Notes under the pieces: generated by a model
What the model was told of the DNA's origin: nothing
The model's database searches: none
What the model saw: only the letters and a program-made list of their open reading frames with translations
Shown: positions 6,304 to 14,599 of the stretch, piece by piece
Position numbering within the stretch: the first letter of the stretch is position 1
How the letters are laid out: each line of letters begins with the position of its first letter
Assembly (NCBI GenBank): GCA_948960675.1
Contig: CARDPF010000045.1
Span: forward strand, 1 to 14,673
Direction of reading: 5' to 3'
Length of the DNA stretch: 14,673 nucleotides
Origin: an uncultured Eisenbergiella sp.
Lineage (GTDB): Bacteria; Bacillota; Clostridia; Lachnospirales; Lachnospiraceae
Program-made: the position numbers and the translations under genes

Positions 6304-6320
6304 ACGCTCTAACCTGATGT

Positions 6321-6361
6321 GCCAAAAGGCATTGTCCCGTCATGGGGCAATGCCTTTTGGC
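6321..6361 (+). terminator. Strong 18-bp hairpin, possible terminator or mRNA 3' stabiliser
   Basis: GCCAAAAGGCATTG (6321-6334) is exactly complementary to CAATGCCTTTTGGC (6348-6361). The stem continues through a T-G wobble and CCC/GGG to the loop GTCAT. It is followed by CACTGAGGG rather than a T-run. It separates the Cys-rich gene from the next gene, which starts at 6436. Confidence 0.5.
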
Positions 6362-6435
6362 CACTGAGGGTAAATTGCAAGCATAAACCGCCTTTTGTAC
6401 ACATATCCATAAAGGGAAAGGGAGGTTCGACAAAA

Positions 6436-6981
6436 ATGGAGCAAACCGAAAACCAGGCGATTGTCACTTTTGACACGCTCTATACCAACAACCATATACA
6501 AATCCTGAAAGTGCTTCTCCCTTACTTTGACATCCAAAGCAGGAAAAGGCTGGCCATATTAATCAAATTCATGGAACTGCGCTATACAATGGATTATTTT
6601 GCCCGATACGCTGTCCTGCACACTCTGGACACACGGGACAAAACCGGAGGCCAGCCGGACATCGTGGCCATTTTTGAGCAGATCAAGAATTTCTGTACGC
6701 CCTCGGAGCGCGCCATGTTTGACCAGCTGGCCAACATGAAAAAGAGTATGGAAATGTATGAGGAAATGATGGGAATGATGCAGCTGTTTTCCCAAATGAC
6801 GCAGGAGGATCCCCCTTCCGGACAGACTGTCCCCAACGGCGAAGCGGATCACATGGCCTCTTCGGAGAAAGCCACAGATTCCACAGGTCCGCAAGCCAAT
6901 CCCCTAGACATGCTAAAAGGCCTGCTTTCCCCGGAACAACAGGCCATGTTTGAAATGTTCCAGACAACGCTTGGCAGTTAA
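6436..6981 (+). CDS. Hypothetical protein, helical, Met-rich middle
   Basis: 181 residues; I do not recognise a characterised family. The N-terminal 70 residues are predicted helical and well packed (VTFDTLYTNNHIQILKVLLP, then LAILIKFMELRYTMDYF). A charged helix follows around the Met-rich stretch MKKSMEMYEEMMGMMQLFSQ (about 102-121), then a Ser/Pro/Gly linker (about 126-154), and finally a short helix, PLDMLKGLLSPEQQAMFEMF. There is no signal peptide, no membrane segment and no cysteine cluster. The start ATG 6436 is chosen because GGGAGG lies about 10 bases before it; the frame is open back to 6319, but that part encodes the hairpin and is unlikely to be translated. It lies 48 bases upstream of the 95-residue gene, so the two are probably co-transcribed. 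Both read away from the protease and toward leuS. Confidence 0.8.
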   Translation: MEQTENQAIVTFDTLYTNNHIQILKVLLPYFDIQSRKRLAILIKFMELRYTMDYFARYAVLHTLDTRDKTGGQPDIVAIFEQIKNFCTPSERAMFDQLANMKKSMEMYEEMMGMMQLFSQMTQEDPPSGQTVPNGEADHMASSEKATDSTGPQANPLDMLKGLLSPEQQAMFEMFQTTLGS

Positions 6982-7029
6982 TGGTTACCGTTAACGTGCC
7001 GCACCTAAAAATATCGGAGGCAGATTCCT

Positions 7030-7317
7030 ATGGACTATCAAAACGCTTCTCCCTCTTGGATGCAGGAGCCATCCGTGCAGGGCATCCCAAAAGAAAAACT
7101 TGATTTTTTGCAAAAGCTCGTTTTTGAAAGTAAAAACCTCAGCCAAAAAGAGCTCCTGCCCTTCTTGATGGCCCTTGCACAGCGCAGCAGAAGCGAAAAC
7201 ATTTCCTTTTCACAGGAAGAAATGAATGCCATCATTGACGCCATCAAAAAGTACAGCACTCCGGAAGAAATCAATAAAATGAATCAGATCATGCGGCTGA
7301 TGGCACAAAAAAAATGA
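7030..7317 (+). CDS. Hypothetical small helical protein, paired with the gene upstream
   Basis: 95 residues, all-helical by composition, with no membrane segment or signal. The N-terminus reads MDYQNASPSWMQEP, followed by a regular pattern of short amphipathic helices (EKLDFLQKLVFES, QKELLPFLMALAQRSR, SQEEMNAIIDAIKKY) and a basic end, NQIMRLMAQKK. The repeated 'SQKE/SQEE/TPEE' helix caps resemble the LSPEQQ helix at the end of the preceding protein, so the two could share a fold or interact. I believe similar small proteins occur in other Lachnospiraceae but know no function. The start has GGAGG 9 bases upstream. The stop is followed after about 30 bases by the bidirectional terminator at 7348-7387. 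Confidence 0.82.
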   Translation: MDYQNASPSWMQEPSVQGIPKEKLDFLQKLVFESKNLSQKELLPFLMALAQRSRSENISFSQEEMNAIIDAIKKYSTPEEINKMNQIMRLMAQKK

Positions 7318-7347
7318 ACCTCAGCCTAAAAAGCCCCGCCGTTTGTC

Positions 7348-7387
7348 AAAAAAAGCAGGCCGCGCCAAAAACGCCGCCTGCTTTTTT
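7348..7387. terminator. Bidirectional Rho-independent terminator between the hypothetical genes and leuS
   Basis: A7-GCAGGC (7348-7360) pairs with GCCTGC-T6 (7376-7387) around a 15-base loop. Read on the + strand the stem ends in six T for the 95-residue gene. Read on the minus strand it ends in seven T just after the leuS stop at 7391-7393. One structure therefore serves both convergent units. Confidence 0.88.
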
Positions 7388-7390
7388 GCC

Positions 7391-9808
7391 CTATTTTTGT
7401 ACGATATTGACCAGCCTGCCGGGCACATAAATCTCTTTCACCACCGTACCGGTCAGCCTATCCGCCACCGCTTCCTTCCCTGCAGCGATCGCCGTTTCCT
7501 TGTCCACACCGGCCGAAAGCTTCACGGTCGCACGCACCTTCCCGTTAATCTGGACCGCAATTTCGATCTCGGCCTCCACGGTTTTCTCCTCCTCCCATAC
7601 CGGCCATTTCGCCTGGTACAGATAGCCTTCGTACCCCATGATCTCCCAAAGTTCCTCGGTCATATGGGGCGCTACGGGATTCAACAAAATCAACAGGGTC
7701 TTAAATTCCCCTTTCGTCACACGTCCCGCCTTATAAAAATCATTGATCAGCGCCATCATGGCCGCGATTCCGGTGTTATATTTCAAACTCTCATAATCAC
7801 CGGAAACCTTTTTGATGGTCTGGTGCATTTTCGTCTCCAGTTCTTTGGAATAGCCCTCCTGCTCCTGTACAAGTTCCTGCAGCTTCCAGACGCGTTCCAA
7901 AAACCTGCGGCATCCTTTCACCCCTTCCTGGCTCCAGGCCGCGCTCAGTTCAAATGCGCCGATGAACATCTCATAGGTGCGGAGGGTATCTGCGCCAAAA
8001 TCGTTCACAATATCGTCCGGGTTTACCACATTGCCCCGGGATTTACTCATTTTCTCCCCGTTTTCCCCCAGAATCATGCCATGGGAGGTTCTCTTTTGGT
8101 AAGGCTCCGGACAGTTTACAATCCCCTGATCATACAGGAAGCGGTGCCAGAACCGGGAATACAAAAGATGCAGGGTGGTATGCTCCATTCCCCCATTATA
8201 CCAGTCCACCGGAAGCCAATATTTCATCGCCTCCGGACTTGCAAGTGCCTCTTTGTTGTGCGGATCAATATAGCGGATAAAATACCACGAGGATCCCGCC
8301 CACTGGGGCATGGTATCCGTTTCCCGCTCCGCTTTTTGCCCACAGCAGGGACAGGTGGTTTCCACCCAGCTTCTCATGGCCGCCAGCGGGGATTCCCCGT
8401 TATCGGTAGGCATATAGCTTTCCACCTCCGGCAGTTCCAGCGGAAGCTGTTCCTCCGGTATCGGCACATAACCACACTTTTCACATTTTACAATCGGAAT
8501 GGGTTCTCCCCAATAACGCTGTCTGGAAAACACCCAGTCCCGCAGCTTATAATTGGTCTTTGCAACGCCGACCCCTTCTTTGACCAGATAATCGGTGATC
8601 GCTTGTTTTGCTTGTGTCACTTCCATGCCGTTTAAAAAGCCGGAATTTACAAGCTTTCCGGTGGCCACATCCGTAAATGCAGCCTCATTTACGTCAACCG
8701 GCCCCTTTGCGCTCTCCACCACCTGCACAATGGGCATTCCAAACTTCTTGGCAAACTCCCAGTCCCTCTCGTCATGGGCGGGAACCGCCATAATGGCCCC
8801 CGTACCGTAACTCATCAGCACATAATCCGATACCCAGACCGGAATCTCCTGACCGTTGACCGGATTGATGGCGGTCAGGCCGTCAATTTTGACACCCGTC
8901 TTTTCCTTTGCAAGCTCGGAGCGCTCAAAATCGGACTTCTTCGCCGCCAACTCCTGATACGCCCGGATCTCGTCCAAATTGCGGATCTCGCCCGCAAATT
9001 TTTCAATATACGGATGCTCCGGGGAAATGACCATATAGGTGACCCCAAACAGGGTATCCGGTCTGGTCGTGTAAATCCGAAGCTTCTCCTCTTTTCCCTT
9101 GACCGCAAAATCCACCTCCGCGCCATGGGAACGTCCGATCCAGTTTTTCTGGGAAACCTTCACACGCTCAATATAATCCACCCCGTCAAGACCGTCGATA
9201 AGCTTATCCGCATACTCCGTGATTTTGAGCATCCACTGGCTCTTGACCCTGCGCACCACCTCCGCGCCGCACCGCTCACAATGGCCGTTAACCACTTCCT
9301 CATTGGCCAGCCCCACCTTGCAGGAGGTGCACCAGTTGATTGGCATCTCCGCCTTATAGGCCAGCCCCGCCTTGAACAGTTTTAAAAAAATCCATTGTGT
9401 CCAGTGATAGTAGTCCGGATCTGTGGTGTTGACCTCCCGGTCCCAGTCAAACGAATACCCAAGCGCCTGCAGCTGTTCCTTAAAGTGCTGCACATTGTTC
9501 TTCGTCACAATTTTGGGATGGATATGGTTTTTGATCGCATAATTTTCCGTGGGAAGGCCGAAAGCATCCCATCCCATGGGATACAGCACATTATATCCTT
9601 CCATCCTCCGCTTGCGCGCCACAATGTCAAGGGCCGTGTACGGGCGGGGATGTCCCACATGAAGCCCCTGCCCGGACGGATACGGGAATTCCACCAGCGC
9701 ATAATATTTGGGCTTGGCATAATCCTGCGTGGCGGCAAAAGCCTTGTTTTCCTCCCAGATCTTCTGCCACTTTCTTTCAATTTCTTTGGGGTTATACACT
9801 CTTTCCAT
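7391..9808 (-). CDS. leuS: Leucyl-tRNA synthetase
   Basis: Class Ia synthetase charging tRNA-Leu with leucine in the cytoplasm; 805 residues, the normal bacterial length. The HIGH motif is HVGH (50-53) within [18 protein letters not shown], and KMSKS is at 586-590 within [12 protein letters not shown]. Two zinc-type cysteine clusters are visible: CTSC...CERC (160-180) and KCEKC...CPCC (about 442-489). The CP1 editing domain shows TTRPDTLFG (247-255) and the [13 protein letters not shown] box (341-353). The start ATG 9808 is preferred because [15 protein letters not shown] is the usual N-terminus and AGGAGG lies 11 bases upstream. The frame extends 47 codons further up to 9949, but that region is the leader around the T-box terminator. 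Expression is controlled by the T-box leader at 9927-10259. Confidence 0.98.
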   Translation of the reverse strand: MERVYNPKEIERKWQKIWEENKAFAATQDYAKPKYYALVEFPYPSGQGLHVGHPRPYTALDIVARKRRMEGYNVLYPMGWDAFGLPTENYAIKNHIHPKIVTKNNVQHFKEQLQALGYSFDWDREVNTTDPDYYHWTQWIFLKLFKAGLAYKAEMPINWCTSCKVGLANEEVVNGHCERCGAEVVRRVKSQWMLKITEYADKLIDGLDGVDYIERVKVSQKNWIGRSHGAEVDFAVKGKEEKLRIYTTRPDTLFGVTYMVISPEHPYIEKFAGEIRNLDEIRAYQELAAKKSDFERSELAKEKTGVKIDGLTAINPVNGQEIPVWVSDYVLMSYGTGAIMAVPAHDERDWEFAKKFGMPIVQVVESAKGPVDVNEAAFTDVATGKLVNSGFLNGMEVTQAKQAITDYLVKEGVGVAKTNYKLRDWVFSRQRYWGEPIPIVKCEKCGYVPIPEEQLPLELPEVESYMPTDNGESPLAAMRSWVETTCPCCGQKAERETDTMPQWAGSSWYFIRYIDPHNKEALASPEAMKYWLPVDWYNGGMEHTTLHLLYSRFWHRFLYDQGIVNCPEPYQKRTSHGMILGENGEKMSKSRGNVVNPDDIVNDFGADTLRTYEMFIGAFELSAAWSQEGVKGCRRFLERVWKLQELVQEQEGYSKELETKMHQTIKKVSGDYESLKYNTGIAAMMALINDFYKAGRVTKGEFKTLLILLNPVAPHMTEELWEIMGYEGYLYQAKWPVWEEEKTVEAEIEIAVQINGKVRATVKLSAGVDKETAIAAGKEAVADRLTGTVVKEIYVPGRLVNIVQK

Positions 9809-9926
9809 CTTAACCGATTCCTCCTGCCTGTTTGGGAATGCCTGCACCATCGTCCATTCTTTCCTAAAGATCCGCCTGTCAGTGGCGATTTGAAATGGTT
9901 TACGCTGCCTCCGTTTCCCATGACAT

Positions 9927-9969
9927 AAAAAGACCCTTTCGCTCTGCAAGCATAGAGACGAAAGGGTCT
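9927..9969 (-). terminator. T-box-controlled terminator of leuS
   Basis: On the minus strand AGACCCTTTCG (9969-9959) pairs with CGAAAGGGTCT (9941-9931), extended inside by four more pairs, and is followed by UUUU (9930-9927). Its 5' arm overlaps the segment CGUCUCU (9960-9954), which is needed for the antiterminator, so the two folds exclude each other. Confidence 0.9.
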
Positions 9970-10259
9970 GTCATTTCGCGGTACCACTCTATTTCACAAA
10001 GACATCCCCGCTAACCGGATTGATACCGGTTCGTTACGATTCACGGTTCCCCTCTTTGTGCACTCAAACGCCGATAACGGGGCGGCCGCCCTCCACTACT
10101 TGCCCATGGCGTTGGCAGAGAAAGCTCCGAGGCCAGTTCGGAGAAGCATCCTGCCGCCTTGCACCACCCGACGGCTCTCTGAAAGCATGCCACTCTCCTA
10201 CTCATTCCTCTTCCTCGCTGTTGCTCCTATAACCGCTGTGCAGCACACAGCCTAAATAT
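9927..10259 (-). ncRNA. T-box leader riboswitch, leucine type
   Basis: On the minus strand the conserved T-box AGAGTGGTACCGCG lies at 9990-9977. AGAG and GCG pair with CGU-CUCU (9960-9954), leaving the classic 7-nt bulge UGGUACC. UGGU can pair with the free ACCA end of uncharged tRNA-Leu (discriminator A). Stem III is AACCGG/CCGGTT around 10013-10031. Stem I carries the typical AGAGAGC and GGTGG elements near 10180-10160, and GAACTGGCCTCGGAGC near 10138-10123, where CUG (10136-10134) is the best specifier codon, for leucine. Low charged tRNA-Leu would favour the antiterminator and leuS transcription. Confidence 0.92.
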
Positions 10260-10265
10260 GCTACT

Positions 10266-10294
10266 ATTTTAGCCATACCCAGCCACTTTGTCAA
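10266..10294 (-). promoter_or_regulatory. Sigma-A promoter of the leuS T-box transcript
   Basis: On the minus strand TTGACA (10294-10289), 17 bases, TAAAAT (10271-10266); predicted start near 10259. It begins only 22 bases after the stop codon of the upstream membrane protein gene, with no terminator between them, so read-through into the T-box leader is also possible. Confidence 0.85.
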
Positions 10295-10316
10295 CCAATT
10301 TTTATATTTTCGGCCA

Positions 10317-11960
10317 TCAGGGTCTGCCGATCGCATGGACGGTCATGAGGTCGTAGCCCTCCTCATAGTCGAGGGAAACGCGATCCCCTGCCTTGAGGCG
10401 GATTACGCCCTGTAAGCCTTCCCCGCCCAAATCCGCATCGAAAATATTTTCATTTCCCTGCAGGCAAATATAGTAATGGGTATTCCCTTCTATCACCACC
10501 GGCGCAATCACTTCAACCACCCCCGTGACACGTTTTAAATCTGCCGCCTGCTGGCTGACAATACCGTTGGTGGACAGCAGCGCGCTGTAATTTTTTTCAC
10601 AATCCTTGACTGTATCGCCGATCGCCACCCACTGGTATTTCTGGATATTGATCATGGCATACTTTTTCACCAATCCTGCGCCGTCCTTGAGTGCCACGAA
10701 ATAGGTCGGCTCCCCGGCAATGTTCAAAAGCAGCGGAAAGGTCGCCCGGTAATTCAGATTCTGTACCTGCCCTTCCGCAGAGGACATGGCGGAAGTCTCC
10801 GTGGCCCCTTCCACCTTATAATACCTTGCCTCCATGGTTCTTTGGTTCATCAAGGCAAATCCCACATTAGACTGGTCCCCGTTTACGCTTGTCAATCCGG
10901 TGTATACCCACACATCGTCATCCAGGGCAATATAGTTGTAACCGGCAGTGGTGGTCAGGCAGTCCCTCTGCCCCAAAACACTGTTCCAAAAGCCGTTCAC
11001 CAGCACGCCGTAATAGTCAAACAGCTGCATCAGCAGTTCTGCCGAATATACCTTGTCAATCCATTGGGGCACATCTTCCACCGCGTAGTCCACGCACTCC
11101 CCCGTAACGGCATTACATAAAACCACGCGTCCCACCGTCTGCCCGCCGAACAGGCCGATGTTAAACTTCTTTACCGGGCATACCCAATAAGGTGTCCCCT
11201 CCTCGTCAATTTCAAAAAACAGCTGGTCGCCAAAAATATAGGTGGGATAGCGAAAACGCAGATGCCGGTACAGGTTCCTGTTAAAATATTCCGACTTGGA
11301 ATACCGGATTCCCTGCTTGAGCATCACAATTTCCGTGTCCTGCGTTGTCATATCAATCATCACATATGCCGGGATCCCGTTTTTCTGGTTGGTCAGCCAT
11401 TTAATGGGGCTGGCATATACCAAAGGCGTCACGCGCACCGGCTTTCCCTGATAGTTGATCTGGGTATAGTCGTTTGCGACTTCAAACTGGGACACCATTT
11501 CCACCAGGCTCCCCATTTTGCGGTCTCCCAATAGAGCGGCGGAATCCTTGTCCAAAAGCGGAATCGTACTGTAATCCACCTCCCTGATATCATCCGTAAA
11601 CTTGCGTTCCTGCACCGCAAGCAGCTGCCGGTACTTTTTGGCGTTGACAATCGGGGATGACAAAAGACTCCCGATGAGGTAAACCGCCAAAATGATGAGA
11701 AACAATCCGACAAACACCTTCATCATCTTAAAATCCTTCCAGACAATGACGGCCGCCTTTTTATTCTCCCGAAGTTCCTTTCCCGCCTTTTTTAATCCGT
11801 AAACGACCGCAGCGGCGGCCACCAGCGCCAGAATAAAAAACCAAAACCCGCTGGCATGGATGTTAATCGCAGGCAGCGTGATATAATAATAAACAAACAC
11901 GGCAACCAATGCCGCCAATACCCCCACTGCATAAACCAGCGCTTTTTTTCCCTTTTTCAT
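10317..11960 (-). CDS. Hypothetical membrane protein with a large extracytoplasmic domain
   Basis: 547 residues; I do not recognise a characterised family. The N-terminus is basic (MKKGKKA). Three hydrophobic segments follow, at about 8-28, 38-55 and 81-101, with a basic loop KKAGKELRENKK between the second and third. The remaining 445 residues are soluble and, by the positive-inside rule, most likely outside the cell. They are rich in beta-type, aromatic stretches (YPTYIFGDQLFFEIDEEGTP, YNYIALDDDVWVYTGLTSVN) and end in a possible small OB-like region, VTGVVEVIAPVVIEGNTHYY. There is no sortase motif, lipobox or catalytic signature that I can name. The start ATG is preceded by AAGAGGGA at a short distance. 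The gene stands alone between the hairpin-rich gap upstream and the leuS promoter; a role in the cell envelope is only a guess from topology. Confidence 0.8.
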   Translation of the reverse strand: MKKGKKALVYAVGVLAALVAVFVYYYITLPAINIHASGFWFFILALVAAAAVVYGLKKAGKELRENKKAAVIVWKDFKMMKVFVGLFLIILAVYLIGSLLSSPIVNAKKYRQLLAVQERKFTDDIREVDYSTIPLLDKDSAALLGDRKMGSLVEMVSQFEVANDYTQINYQGKPVRVTPLVYASPIKWLTNQKNGIPAYVMIDMTTQDTEIVMLKQGIRYSKSEYFNRNLYRHLRFRYPTYIFGDQLFFEIDEEGTPYWVCPVKKFNIGLFGGQTVGRVVLCNAVTGECVDYAVEDVPQWIDKVYSAELLMQLFDYYGVLVNGFWNSVLGQRDCLTTTAGYNYIALDDDVWVYTGLTSVNGDQSNVGFALMNQRTMEARYYKVEGATETSAMSSAEGQVQNLNYRATFPLLLNIAGEPTYFVALKDGAGLVKKYAMINIQKYQWVAIGDTVKDCEKNYSALLSTNGIVSQQAADLKRVTGVVEVIAPVVIEGNTHYYICLQGNENIFDADLGGEGLQGVIRLKAGDRVSLDYEEGYDLMTVHAIGRP

Positions 11961-12135
11961 TTTTCCCTCTTTTCTGCGCTGCCCTGTTGCGCAAACATAA
12001 AATCCCGCAATTGAAAATTTTATATTTCAATCTTTCTCTCATTCTGCCCGCTTTTGCGGGCATTCCAACCAGCATACAAAGACAGGACGCCGTGTCCCCC
12101 AACACTTATGACGCCCTGCCTCCCCCGTATGAAAC

Positions 12136-12197
12136 AAAAACCCCGCTGCAAGCAACCGGGTATCAAGCTTGCAACGCTGCAGAGCAGCGGGGTTTTT
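12136..12197 (-). terminator. Terminator downstream of the EF-G-like gene
   Basis: AAAAACCCCGCTGC (12136-12149) is exactly complementary to GCAGCGGGGTTTTT (12184-12197). The 34-base loop contains a further TGCAAGC/GCTTGCA pair. Read on the minus strand it ends in TTTTTGTTTC, a good terminator for transcripts from 12349; on the + strand the same stem also ends in five T. Confidence 0.75.
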
Positions 12198-12216
12198 GAC
12201 CCTCGCGGCATTCATC

Positions 12217-12242
12217 AAATAGCCATGCAAGCATGGCTATTT
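12217..12242. terminator. Perfect 12-bp hairpin, possible terminator
   Basis: AAATAGCCATGC (12217-12228) and GCATGGCTATTT (12231-12242) are exact complements separated by AA. Only short T-runs flank it. It is the second stem-loop met by transcripts leaving the EF-G-like gene. Confidence 0.45.
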
Positions 12243-12348
12243 TCCTCATTGCTCGCGGGAATAAAATATCCTTATCCAAAAAGAATCCTTTAGCTGCAGC
12301 TGCCAAAATCTACACAATTGCAGCTATCCGGCCTGTTGCCCTCACAAA

Positions 12349-14439
12349 TCAGTCCTCGCTGCCCTCCGCAACCTTGGCCGCCCTGGCCGCAACCTCCCTT
12401 TCCTGCACATCGCTGGGGGCCTGCTCGTAGCGCACAAACTCGTATTCGTACACGCCGCGGCCGCCTGTCATGGAGCGCAAATCCGTACAATAGCCGTACA
12501 ACATGGAGGTAGGCACATCCGCCTCAATAATCTGTTTGCCCCCCTGCATGGGCGTCATACCCAACACCCTGCCCCGGCGCTTATTCAGATCGCCCATCAC
12601 GTCGCCGGTATACTGATCCGGAACCGTAACCTTCAGGGAAGAAATCGGCTCCAGCAAAATCGGCCCCGCTTCCATAAAGCCCTTTTTAAACGCCTGGGAA
12701 GCCGCCATCTTAAACGCCATTTCGGAGGAATCCACCGGATGGTAGGAACCGTCATAAAGCACGGCCTTTACGCCGACCACCGGATAAGCCGCCATCGGCC
12801 CTTTCTGCACGGAATCCACAATCCCCTTTTCCACTGCGGGGAAGTAATTCTTGGGAACCGCGCCGCCCACAACCACCTGCTCAAACACATAAGGCTCCTG
12901 CAGATCGCCCGAGGGTTCAAAGCGCATCTTTACATGTCCGTACTGTCCATGGCCGCCAGACTGCTTCTTATACTTATATTCCACATCCGATTTCTTCCGG
13001 ATCGTCTCACGATAGGCAACCTTGGGCTCGGAGAGTTCCACTTTCACCTTATATTCGTTCTCCAACCGGCTTGCAACAATGTCCAAATGCTGATCGCCCA
13101 TTCCCCAAATCAACGTCTGCCGGTTCTCGGAATCATTGACTACCTGCAGGGTCTTATCCTCATCCACCAGCTTTTGCAGCGACTGGGAAATCTTATCAAT
13201 ATCTGCCTTATTGACGGCTTTATAACGCTTCACCGTATAAGGGCGGGAGAACTCCGTTCTCGCATAAGTTACCGGGGTCGTCTTGGTGGAAAGGGTATCG
13301 CCGGTCTTTGCGGAAGTCAGCTTCGCCAAGGCACCCAGATCACCCGCATGCAGTTCGCTCACTTCCTGCGGCTTATTCCCCTGCATGACATAGAGTTTCC
13401 CGATCTTGCCTTCCGTATCCCTCTCTTTATTATAAAGAACATCGTCCGTCTTTAACACGCCGGAGCAAACTTTAATCAGGGAATATTTACCGATAAAAGG
13501 ATCCACCATGGTCTTATACACATAAGCGGTCTTTGCCTTGGAAAAATCATAATCGGCATGATAAATCTCATTGGTCTTGGTATTGATACCCGCACATTCC
13601 CGATCCTCCGGACTGGGAATGTATTTTACGATATCATCCAGCAGTGTATAAACACCCTGACAAAGCACGTTGGAGCCCATGGAAACCGGGACAATGGTGC
13701 CGTCGATGACATTGGTCCTAAGCGCCGCACGGATTTCCGCCTCCGAGAAATTCTCCCCGCCAAAATAGCGTTCCATGAATTCTTCGCTGGTCTCTGCCAC
13801 CGCTTCCATCAAGGTCTCCCGGAAAATCTCCAGGTTAGGCTTATTGTACTCCGGGATCTCACAGGGAACCACTTCCTTGCCCTGCCAGCGGTTTCCGGTC
13901 TCGGATACCACATTGACATACCCTACAAACTGCTCATTCTCACGGATGGGAAGGTTAAAGGGCGCAATCTTCTTGCCGTACCTCTCCCTGAGATCCTCCA
14001 CAATCTGCCTGTAGGAAACATTATCAATGTCCATGTTCGTGACATAAATAAACCGGGGAATCCGGTATTTCTCACACAACTCCCATGCCTTCTCCGTCCC
14101 TACCTCTATACCGGACTTACCGTTGATTACGATGATCGCCGCTCCCGCCACGCTCACCGCTTCCTCCACTTCACCGACAAAATCAAAGTAACCAGGTGTA
14201 TCTAAAATATTCACTTTCACGCCGTTCCACTCGATGGGAATAACGGAAGTGCTGATGGAAATCTGTCTCTTTTGCTCCTCTTTGCCAAAATCGCTTATCG
14301 TATTGCCGTCAACCACCTTCCCCATTCGGGATGTGATCCCGGACAGATACGCCATCGCCTCTGCCAGACTGGTCTTTCCGGAACCGCCATGGCCTAACAG
14401 AACCACGTTACGGATCTTGTCAGTTGTGTAAATGTTCAT
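12349..14439 (-). CDS. Elongation factor G-like translational GTPase (EF-G2-type paralogue)
   Basis: 696 residues with the full EF-G domain order: G domain with P-loop GHGGSGKT (16-23), switch II DTPGYFDF (80-87), domain II, domain III, domain IV with KYKKQSGGHGQYGHV, and domain V ending RSMTGGRGVYEYEFVRYEQA. It resembles the divergent EF-G-like proteins of clostridia rather than housekeeping FusA. The catalytic histidine of DTPGH is tyrosine, and the G4 box NKxD reads TNMD (134-137). These changes may lower GTP hydrolysis or alter nucleotide recognition; its function is unknown. The start at 14439 is chosen because GGAGG lies 7 bases upstream; the ATG two codons earlier is too close to it, and the frame's extension to 14526 is not EF-G-like. 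No str-operon neighbours (rpsL, rpsG, tuf) are present, which also argues against the main EF-G. Confidence 0.93.
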   Translation of the reverse strand: MNIYTTDKIRNVVLLGHGGSGKTSLAEAMAYLSGITSRMGKVVDGNTISDFGKEEQKRQISISTSVIPIEWNGVKVNILDTPGYFDFVGEVEEAVSVAGAAIIVINGKSGIEVGTEKAWELCEKYRIPRFIYVTNMDIDNVSYRQIVEDLRERYGKKIAPFNLPIRENEQFVGYVNVVSETGNRWQGKEVVPCEIPEYNKPNLEIFRETLMEAVAETSEEFMERYFGGENFSEAEIRAALRTNVIDGTIVPVSMGSNVLCQGVYTLLDDIVKYIPSPEDRECAGINTKTNEIYHADYDFSKAKTAYVYKTMVDPFIGKYSLIKVCSGVLKTDDVLYNKERDTEGKIGKLYVMQGNKPQEVSELHAGDLGALAKLTSAKTGDTLSTKTTPVTYARTEFSRPYTVKRYKAVNKADIDKISQSLQKLVDEDKTLQVVNDSENRQTLIWGMGDQHLDIVASRLENEYKVKVELSEPKVAYRETIRKKSDVEYKYKKQSGGHGQYGHVKMRFEPSGDLQEPYVFEQVVVGGAVPKNYFPAVEKGIVDSVQKGPMAAYPVVGVKAVLYDGSYHPVDSSEMAFKMAASQAFKKGFMEAGPILLEPISSLKVTVPDQYTGDVMGDLNKRRGRVLGMTPMQGGKQIIEADVPTSMLYGYCTDLRSMTGGRGVYEYEFVRYEQAPSDVQEREVAARAAKVAEGSED

Positions 14440-14526
14440 GTTCATTCCTCCGCATTCAGTAAATTCTGGGTATTCTGTCAGAGATTTTTCCACTATCAAA
14501 ATCCGTCCCAATTTCCCCATGTTCAT

Positions 14527-14555
14527 ATTCTACTAAACTTTTGCACATTCCGCAA
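14527..14555 (-). promoter_or_regulatory. Candidate sigma-A promoter of the EF-G-like gene
   Basis: On the minus strand TTGCGG (14555-14550), 17 bases, TAGAAT (14532-14527). The -10 box is good and the -35 is weak. The leader would be about 80 bases long. Confidence 0.5.
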
Positions 14556-14599
14556 GTCTTTTTCGTCAATTTCAACTTTACCGCGTCCCTGTTGCCGGG

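Larger units (their letters stand above)
11961..12348. other. 388-bp intergenic region with several hairpins, no gene seen
   Basis: Between the EF-G-like gene and the membrane protein gene. It holds, from right to left, TAGCTGCA/TGCAGCTA arms (12291-12298 and 12319-12326) just after the EF-G-like stop, the perfect hairpin at 12217-12242, the terminator at 12136-12197, TGCCCGC-TTTT-GCGGGCA (12045-12062) and an AT-rich repeat ATTGAAA/TTTCAAT (12010-12031). The promoter of the membrane protein gene should lie near 12000-12035, but I find no convincing pair of boxes. Short open frames here show no ribosome binding sites worth calling. Confidence 0.6.

Noticed and set aside
5953..6305. Proline-, alanine- or His-rich frames overlapping the Cys-rich gene
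   Set aside because: They are low-complexity shadows of the repeated Gly/Cys codons in the other frames, without ribosome binding sites.
6319..6435. 39-codon extension of the 181-residue gene
   Set aside because: It would translate the strong hairpin, and the ATG at 6436 has GGGAGG upstream.
7343..8635. 430-codon open frame on the + strand
   Set aside because: It lies antisense to leuS, is rich in His, Arg, Phe and Pro as expected from the complement of a coding sequence, has no ribosome binding site and resembles no family.
9809..9949. 47-codon N-terminal extension of leuS
   Set aside because: It reads through the leader next to the T-box terminator. The conserved LeuS N-terminus begins at the ATG at 9808, which has its own ribosome binding site.
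12336..12349. Possible recent inactivation of the EF-G-like gene because of its altered G-motifs
   Set aside because: The frame is intact over 696 codons with all five domains conserved, so the changes look like subfamily traits, not decay.
14440..14526. 29-codon N-terminal extension of the EF-G-like gene
   Set aside because: The extension is not EF-G-like, and GGAGG is correctly spaced for the ATG at 14439.
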